This document shows positions 59,245 to 64,000 of a DNA stretch of 64,000 bases, one piece after another (position 1 is the first letter of the stretch; every line of letters starts with the position of its first letter). Position numbers and translations under genes: made by a program. The stretch is from NCBI RefSeq assembly GCF_014646255.1, contig NZ_BMNC01000023.1:18741-82740 (forward strand). Reading direction: 5' to 3'. The notes below the pieces were generated by a model. That model ran no database searches, was not told the origin of the DNA, and was given only the letters and a program-made list of their open reading frames with translations. Source of the DNA: Lentzea pudingi. GTDB taxonomy: Bacteria; Actinomycetota; Actinomycetes; Mycobacteriales; Pseudonocardiaceae.

Positions 59245-59264
59245 TTGAGGTCTCCTAGCTGACG

Positions 59265-59882
59265 TCAGTTGTTCGAGTCGCCCACGGGCTGGGCCCTGGT
59301 GACGACCTTGTCGACGAAGCCGTACTCGAGCGCTTCCTGCGCCGTGAACCAGCGGTCGCGGTCGGAGTCGCGGGTGATGGTCTCGAGCGTCTGGCCGGTG
59401 TGCTCGGCGATGAGTTCCGCCATCTCGCGCTTGGTGCGCGTCAGCATGTCCGCCTGGATCGCGATGTCCGCGGCCGTACCGCCGACACCGGCGGACGGCT
59501 GGTGCATGAGGATCCGAGCGTGCGGGAGCGCGTGGCGCTTGCCGGGCGCGCCCGCGGAGAGCAGGAACTGCCCCATCGAGGCCGCGAGGCCCATCGCGTA
59601 CGTGGCCACGTCCGGCTGGATCAGCTGCATCGTGTCGAAGATGGCCATGCCCGCCGTGACGGAACCACCCGGCGAGTTGATGTAAAGCGTGATGTCCTTC
59701 TCGGGGTCCTCAGCGGCGAGGAGCAGCAGCTGAGCGGTGATCTGGTTGGCGATGCCCTCTTCGACCTGCGAACCCAGGACGATGATCCGCTCGCGGAGCA
59801 GCCGCTCGTACACCGAGTCGTTGAGGTTCATCCCGGCGGTGGCCGACCGCAATTCGGGGGTCGGGAAGGAGTGCTGCGTCAC
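59265..59882 (-). CDS. clpP1: ATP-dependent Clp protease proteolytic subunit ClpP1
   Basis: 205 residues. Catalytic S102 (GLAASMGQ) and H127 (MHQPSAG). The core begins MNLNDSVYERLLRERIIVLGSQV. GTG 59880-59882 (VTQHSFPTPELRSATAG) is the family start in relatives; the internal ATG at MNLND is an alternative. It forms one ring of the ClpP1P2 protease. Confidence 0.95.
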   Translation of the reverse strand: MTQHSFPTPELRSATAGMNLNDSVYERLLRERIIVLGSQVEEGIANQITAQLLLLAAEDPEKDITLYINSPGGSVTAGMAIFDTMQLIQPDVATYAMGLAASMGQFLLSAGAPGKRHALPHARILMHQPSAGVGGTAADIAIQADMLTRTKREMAELIAEHTGQTLETITRDSDRDRWFTAQEALEYGFVDKVVTRAQPVGDSNN

Positions 59883-59952
59883 GTCTGCCTGCCTAACTCC
59901 AGGTGGAACGAATCTGGAAGCAAAAATCTCTCTGCGATCGACCTTAACGAAG

Positions 59953-59984
59953 GCGGGCGGCGTCAGATGCCCGACACCGCCCGC
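59953..59984 (-). terminator. Hairpin between tig and clpP1
   Basis: On the minus strand GCGGGCGGTGTC (59973-59984) pairs with GACGCCGCCCGC (59953-59964) with one G-T wobble, then CTTCGTTAAGG. A weak terminator or attenuator 65 bp after the tig stop. Confidence 0.5.
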
Positions 59985-60048
59985 GTTCGCTATCAGCTGT
60001 ATTTCCGAAGCTCGTCCGTTCGCGGGGAAGGGACGAGCGACTCGGTCG

Positions 60049-61395
60049 CTACTCCTGGCCGTCCTCATCGGACTTGGTCTCGCCGAAGAGCTCGTCGAGG
60101 TCCAGCTTGGCGCCGCTCGAGTCGGACACCTCGGCCTGGCGCACGACGCTCGCGAGCGCCTTGCCCCGGCGGACGTCGGCGAAGATCGCGCCGAGCTGGC
60201 CGGACTGCTGCGCGCGCTTGACGTACTCGTCGGGGGAGATGCCGAAGCGCTGGGCCTGGTAGATGATCCGCTCGGTCAGCTCGCCGTCGGACACCGTGAC
60301 CTGCTCGGCGTCGGCGATCGAGTCGAGCACGAGCTGCGTCTTGACGGCCTGCTCGGCCGCCTTGCGGAGCTCGGCGTCGAACTCCTCCTCCGACTGGCCC
60401 TGCTCGGTCAGCCAGGCGGCGAACTTCGCGTCGTCGTGGTCGAAGGCGTGCACGGCGTCGTGCTTGCGCGCGTCGATCTCGCCCTGGACGATGCCCTCGG
60501 GCAGCGGGACCTCGGTGGTCTCCAGCAGCGCCTCGAGGACCTTGTCGCGCGCCTGCACGCCCTGCTGCATCTTCTTGACGCGGGCGAGGCGGGTCTGCAG
60601 GTCGGCCTTGAGCTCGTCGAGCGTGTCGAACTCGCTGGCGAGCTGCGCGAACTCGTCGTCGAGCTCGGGGAGCTGACGCTCCTTGACGCTGCTCAGAACG
60701 ACGGTGACCTCGGCCTCGCGGCCCTCGTGCTCACCGGCGACGAGCGTCGTGGCGAAGGTCTTGGTCTCGCCCTCGGACGCGCCGACGAGCGCCTCGTCGA
60801 TGCCCTCGACGAGCTGGCCGGAGCCGACCTCGTAGGACAGGCCGCTGGTGCGGGCCTCCTCGACCTCTTCGCCGTCGACCGTCGCGGACAGGTCGACGAT
60901 GACGAAGTCACCGGTCTCGACCGGGCGGGTGACGCCGGTCAGCGTGCCGAAGCGAGCGCGGAGCTCGTCGAGCTGGGTGGTCACGTCCTCGTCGGTGACC
61001 TCCTGCTCGTCGACCGTCACGGCGAGCTCGCCGAACGCGGGCACGGTGATCTCGGGACGGACGTCGACCTCGGCGGTGAACTCGAGGGTCTGACCGTCCT
61101 CGATCTTGGTGACCTCGAAGTCGGGACGGCCGAGCGTGCGCACCTCACCCGCGTTGACCGCCTCCAGGTACTTGGCCGGGATGGCCTCCTGGATGACCTC
61201 GTCCAGCACCGGAGCGCGGCCGATGCGGTTCTCCAGGACCTTGGCGGGGGCCTTGCCCGGACGGAACCCGGGGATGCGGACCTGCTTCGCGAGCTTCCGG
61301 TACGCCTGGTCGAAGTTCGACTTGAGCTCGTCGAACGGCACCTCGACGTTGATCCGGACCCTCGTCGGGCTCAGGTGCTCGACGGTGCTCTTCAA
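60049..61395 (-). CDS. tig: Trigger factor (ribosome-associated chaperone and prolyl isomerase)
   Basis: 448 residues. Ribosome-binding N-terminal domain with the signature region FRPGKAPAKVLENRIG, an FKBP-type isomerase domain (GDFVIVDLSATVDGEEVE), and a helical C-terminal domain ending in an acidic tail (LFGETKSDEDGQE). TTG 61393-61395 is chosen: GAGGAG stands 6 nt upstream, and LKSTVEHLSPTRVRINVEVPF matches the family start. Confidence 0.95.
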   Translation of the reverse strand: MKSTVEHLSPTRVRINVEVPFDELKSNFDQAYRKLAKQVRIPGFRPGKAPAKVLENRIGRAPVLDEVIQEAIPAKYLEAVNAGEVRTLGRPDFEVTKIEDGQTLEFTAEVDVRPEITVPAFGELAVTVDEQEVTDEDVTTQLDELRARFGTLTGVTRPVETGDFVIVDLSATVDGEEVEEARTSGLSYEVGSGQLVEGIDEALVGASEGETKTFATTLVAGEHEGREAEVTVVLSSVKERQLPELDDEFAQLASEFDTLDELKADLQTRLARVKKMQQGVQARDKVLEALLETTEVPLPEGIVQGEIDARKHDAVHAFDHDDAKFAAWLTEQGQSEEEFDAELRKAAEQAVKTQLVLDSIADAEQVTVSDGELTERIIYQAQRFGISPDEYVKRAQQSGQLGAIFADVRRGKALASVVRQAEVSDSSGAKLDLDELFGETKSDEDGQE

Positions 61396-61655
61396 CGTGG
61401 ACTCCTCGATACGAACAAGAACGTGCAAGACAGCCGGATACCGCCACCAGGGCGCCCGGATTCCCAGCGAGTCTAGGCGAGACCCGTGCTGTGACCGCCG
61501 CCACCCCGCTTCAGTCCCTCGAACCGCGCCCGTCGCGGCGGGGGCACCGGCAACCGCGGCTCGGGTGACCGCGGCTGTCAGACCTGTTCGCTACGGTCGC
61601 TCCACAACGGCCCATTCGCGCCGTTGTGAAGCTCATCTTGGTTCCTGGGGGAAAC

Positions 61656-62420
61656 ATGCTGCGCAAGAGCGCGCTCCTGTTCACAGCCGTGGTGCTCACC
61701 ACGGCCACCGCCGCACCGGCCTCGGCGGCCACTCCGGTCCTCGACCCGGTGGCCACTGCCTCGGCTTACGCGCTGACGGTCAACGGCCAGACCGAGGGCC
61801 TCTCGATCACGTGGCGCCCGTCCGACGAGACGAACCCGTCGATCTCCCTCTACAAGAACGTGGTGGGCCCCAACGCCCTGCACGCCGGCTGGGGCGTGCA
61901 CGTGTCCGACCCGGACGTGGCGCCGCAGTACCCGTTCATCGACTACGAGCTCCGCACCGGCATCGTCGGTCAGAACATCGCCCCGGAACGCACGTTGTCC
62001 TTCGCGCTGACGGATTCCCGCGGGCCGTTCATGACGTTCGGCAACCTGGACGACTCGTCGTTCTGCAACTTCGACCCGAACCACCCCAACGGCCACGGCA
62101 GCAAAACCGACTTCAGCCTCCACCTCCGCGACGCCAGGGGCCAGATGGTGCGAGCACCGGGCTCGGGCTTCCGCGTGGAGTTCACCGTCCCCGGCGTCGA
62201 GGCGGGCGACCAGGCCACCCCGGACGGCCAGGAGCGCACCACCACGGTGCACTTCAAGCGCAGGGTGATGACGGTGGCCGAGCTCGCCCCGTGGAGCAGC
62301 CAGTTCCCAGCCACCTACGAGCTGGCGACCGGCCTCAACCTCGTGGTGACGCAGCGCCTCGGCGACAACCCGCCGGTCGTCTACGACTTCCTCGTGGGCG
62401 GAGGCGCCTGCGCGGCCTGA
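61656..62420 (+). CDS. Secreted protein of unknown function
   Basis: 254 residues. Clear signal peptide (MLRKSALLFTAVVLTTATAAPASAA, cut near ASA-A). The mature part has mixed strands and aromatic residues (ALTVNGQTEGLSITWRPSDE; GSGFRVEFTVPGVEAGDQ) and two cysteines, one near the end. No family recognised. It is monocistronic, divergent from tig and closed by a strong terminator. ATG 61656 with a GGGGGA ribosome site. Confidence 0.75.
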   Translation: MLRKSALLFTAVVLTTATAAPASAATPVLDPVATASAYALTVNGQTEGLSITWRPSDETNPSISLYKNVVGPNALHAGWGVHVSDPDVAPQYPFIDYELRTGIVGQNIAPERTLSFALTDSRGPFMTFGNLDDSSFCNFDPNHPNGHGSKTDFSLHLRDARGQMVRAPGSGFRVEFTVPGVEAGDQATPDGQERTTTVHFKRRVMTVAELAPWSSQFPATYELATGLNLVVTQRLGDNPPVVYDFLVGGGACAA

Positions 62421-62474
62421 GCGAGCCGTGTGACCGAAAGCGAGCGACACGCCTGCTTCGTCCCCGCATCCAGC

Positions 62475-62507
62475 GTCGCCACCCACCACGGGTGGCGACA
62501 CTTTTTT
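62475..62507 (+). terminator. Rho-independent terminator after the secreted-protein gene
   Basis: GTCGCCACCC-ACCAC-GGGTGGCGAC, a perfect 10-bp stem followed by ACTTTTTT. Textbook form, 55 bp after the stop. Confidence 0.92.
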
Positions 62508-62749
62508 GTTCGCCTCGCGAAAAGCTTCACTAAACAGAGTCGTCCAACTACCGCCCGTCGAAGGCGGCGCTTCCAATTTCACTCTTTCGGCGCAAACAGG
62601 CTTTCCAGACCGATCAAGTTGACTCCATAAGCACCAATCACCGCAGCTCAGAGGGCAGGTAGCGTTACTGCTCCCGCACCATCCGTAACAGGACCACGGG
62701 AACGAACGAGAAAAAGTCGTCGCACCGTTTTACCCCGAGGATCCGCCTG
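62508..62749. other. Upstream region of the LysR gene
   Basis: 242 bp with no gene. It is more AT-rich than its surroundings (for example GAAAAAGTCG and TCCAATTTCACTC), fitting a promoter. No clear LysR T-N11-A site was singled out. Confidence 0.4.
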
Positions 62750-63649
62750 ATGGAGACACGCCAGCTTCTCGCGTTCACGACCGTGGTTCAGACAGGGAGC
62801 TTCACCAAGGCAGCTGCCACGCTCAACTGCTCGCAGCCAACCATCACCACCCGCATCAAGGCGCTCGAGGAGGGCCTCGGGGTCGTCCTTTTCCGGCGCC
62901 TCCCCCGAGGTATCCAGATGACCTCGGCAGGCGTGGAGTTGCTCCCGTTCGCACGAAACATCATCAACCTCACCGAAAAGGCCCGAAAAGCCATCACGAT
63001 GAACGGCGAGCCCCACGGCAAACTGATCATCGGCTCCGCACAGAGCCTGACCGACTACCGTCTGCTACCGCTCATCGAATACATGTGCTGGCGCTACCCG
63101 TCGGTCCAACTCTCCCTGCACTCCCGCAACGCGCTGAACAACCTGAACTCGGTGCGAGACGGCCAACTGGACTGCGCCTTCTTCATCGGCGCGATCGAAC
63201 CCCGCGAGGGCCTCGAAACCACAGTCCTCTGCCCAGAACCCCTGGTGATGGTCGCTGGCCCGAACCACATGCTCACCCAACGCCAGACCCTGGCCGAGGA
63301 CGACATCACGAGCAGCACCCTCATCCGCGCCGAGAACGGCGCCAGCTACCACGAACTCTTCGAACACTCACTCGGCTACGACGACACCAGAGCCCCAGTC
63401 CTGGAACTGGACTCGGTGGACGCAGCCAAACGAGCAGTGGCCTCAGGCCTGGGCATCGCCCTGATGCCCGAGGTGACCGTGTCCTCAGAACTGGCCGACG
63501 GCAGGTTGGTCCGCTTGCCCTGGTCCCCGACGTTCCGCGTCTACACGCAGTTCGGCTGGCGCCAGGACAACTCGACGAACCCGGCGGTAACGGCCTTGGT
63601 CTCAGCAGCAGCCCAAGTCGTCAGCGACCAAGTCGCCTCCCTGACCTAA
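62750..63649 (+). CDS. LysR-family transcriptional regulator
   Basis: 299 residues. N-terminal winged helix METRQLLAFTTVVQTGSFTKAAATLNCSQPTITTRIKALE in outline, then a periplasmic-binding-like sensor domain (KLIIGSAQSLTDYRLLPLIEYM ... SVDAAKRAVASGLGIALMP). It senses a small molecule and usually regulates a nearby divergent gene; none is seen on this side. It is followed by the second palindromic element. Confidence 0.92.
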   Translation: METRQLLAFTTVVQTGSFTKAAATLNCSQPTITTRIKALEEGLGVVLFRRLPRGIQMTSAGVELLPFARNIINLTEKARKAITMNGEPHGKLIIGSAQSLTDYRLLPLIEYMCWRYPSVQLSLHSRNALNNLNSVRDGQLDCAFFIGAIEPREGLETTVLCPEPLVMVAGPNHMLTQRQTLAEDDITSSTLIRAENGASYHELFEHSLGYDDTRAPVLELDSVDAAKRAVASGLGIALMPEVTVSSELADGRLVRLPWSPTFRVYTQFGWRQDNSTNPAVTALVSAAAQVVSDQVASLT

Positions 63650-63673
63650 CCAAACCAACACACCTGATGGCAC

Positions 63674-63932
63674 GCGATGCCGAAGGCGAGCCGTCCTGTC
63701 TTTCGTCTTTCGTCTTTAGCAAGCGCACTGGGCGGTGGGGTCCCATCACGAGTCGCGCCATAGCACTTGCTGCATGCCTGAGGAGGTGTCAAGCGGACAC
63801 GCTTTTTCGTCCGCTTGACACCTCCTCAGGCATGTGGCCCGCTCTTGGCTCGGCTCGTGATGGGACCCCACCGCCGACGCAACTCACAACGCAACCGGCA
63901 GCCGCTCAAAGCAACAGGCGTGCCATCTACCT
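63674..63932 (+). repeat. Dispersed two-stem giant palindromic element, copy B
   Basis: Same order of parts as copy A: GCGATGCCGAAGGCGAGCC (63674), a short TTTCGTC triple repeat, outer left arm 63731-63755, linker 63756-63772, inner left arm 63773-63798, T-rich loop 63799-63808, inner right arm 63809-63834, linker 63835-63850, outer right arm 63851-63875, and a tail ending in a 25-nt block (63908-63932) identical to copy A. The inner stem is perfect. The outer stem has one T-G pair (left T, right G at 63853), which would still pair as U-G in a plus-strand RNA. It starts 25 bp after the LysR stop. No gene is seen from 63650 to the window end. Confidence 0.85.
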
Positions 63933-64000
63933 ACGGGCAGCGCTGGCCCCCTGATCAGAGGTGGATTCCAGGGGTCGTCGCAACACAGATGATCAATTGG

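Noticed and set aside
61396..61655. tRNA gene upstream of tig
   Set aside because: tRNA genes are often found near tig in actinobacteria, but no T-loop GTTCGA-type block or acceptor pairing was found.

Overview
The window is high-GC actinobacterial chromosome. Inferred family: Pseudonocardiaceae (Lentzea, Saccharothrix or Amycolatopsis relatives). The grounds are the strong G/C bias at third codon positions, frequent GTG and TTG starts, RNase E with an IF2-like N-terminus, TIGR03960/TIGR03936, paired clpP genes, an EspG/PPE/Esx type VII cassette and SigD/ShbA-type sigma factors. No tRNA, rRNA, CRISPR array, transposase, integrase or phage gene was seen.

One idea organises the layout. The minus strand carries a core gene series found together in many actinobacteria: tig-clpP1-clpP2-clpX (61.4-57.1 kb), valS-folC-DUF4233 (44.1-39.7 kb), ndk (26.2 kb), TIGR03960 (22.2 kb), TIGR03936 (18.6 kb), rne-rplU-rpmA-obg-proB (17.6-10.9 kb) and proA (2.2 kb). 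Accessory blocks split the series. They hold: (i) sigma factors, a second P450, AraC/DUF1772, a VOC protein, hydrolase and MFS genes between proB and proA; (ii) a secreted subtilase between TIGR03936 and TIGR03960; (iii) an ABC-2 exporter and a GNAT gene; (iv) a MarR/MFS pair, a giant secreted amylopullulanase, PhoD and a type VII cassette between ndk and DUF4233; (v) a molybdopterin oxidoreductase with its FdhD sulfurtransferase, ArsR and HTH regulators, a CrtI-like oxidoreductase, a CoA-transferase, an esterase, two tandem beta-lactamase-fold hydrolases and an 18-bp minisatellite between valS and clpX.

Functions visible together: proline synthesis (proA, proB), protein quality control (tig, ClpXP), translation and RNA decay (valS, rplU, rpmA, obg, rne), folylpolyglutamate synthesis (folC), starch degradation and phosphate scavenging outside the cell, and regulated efflux. 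Several putative operators lie next to their regulator genes (MarR, ArsR, HTH).

The most unusual signal is a pair of dispersed, giant, two-stem palindromes (25433-25703 and 63674-63932), each just downstream of a plus-strand gene. Each has a 25-bp outer stem, an asymmetric internal loop, a 26-bp inner stem and a short T-rich loop. Between the two copies the stems differ at 15 positions, and every difference is matched on the opposite arm, while one unpaired 16-nt linker is identical. This is the pattern of a structure held by selection or by palindrome correction. It is the best candidate here for something undescribed.
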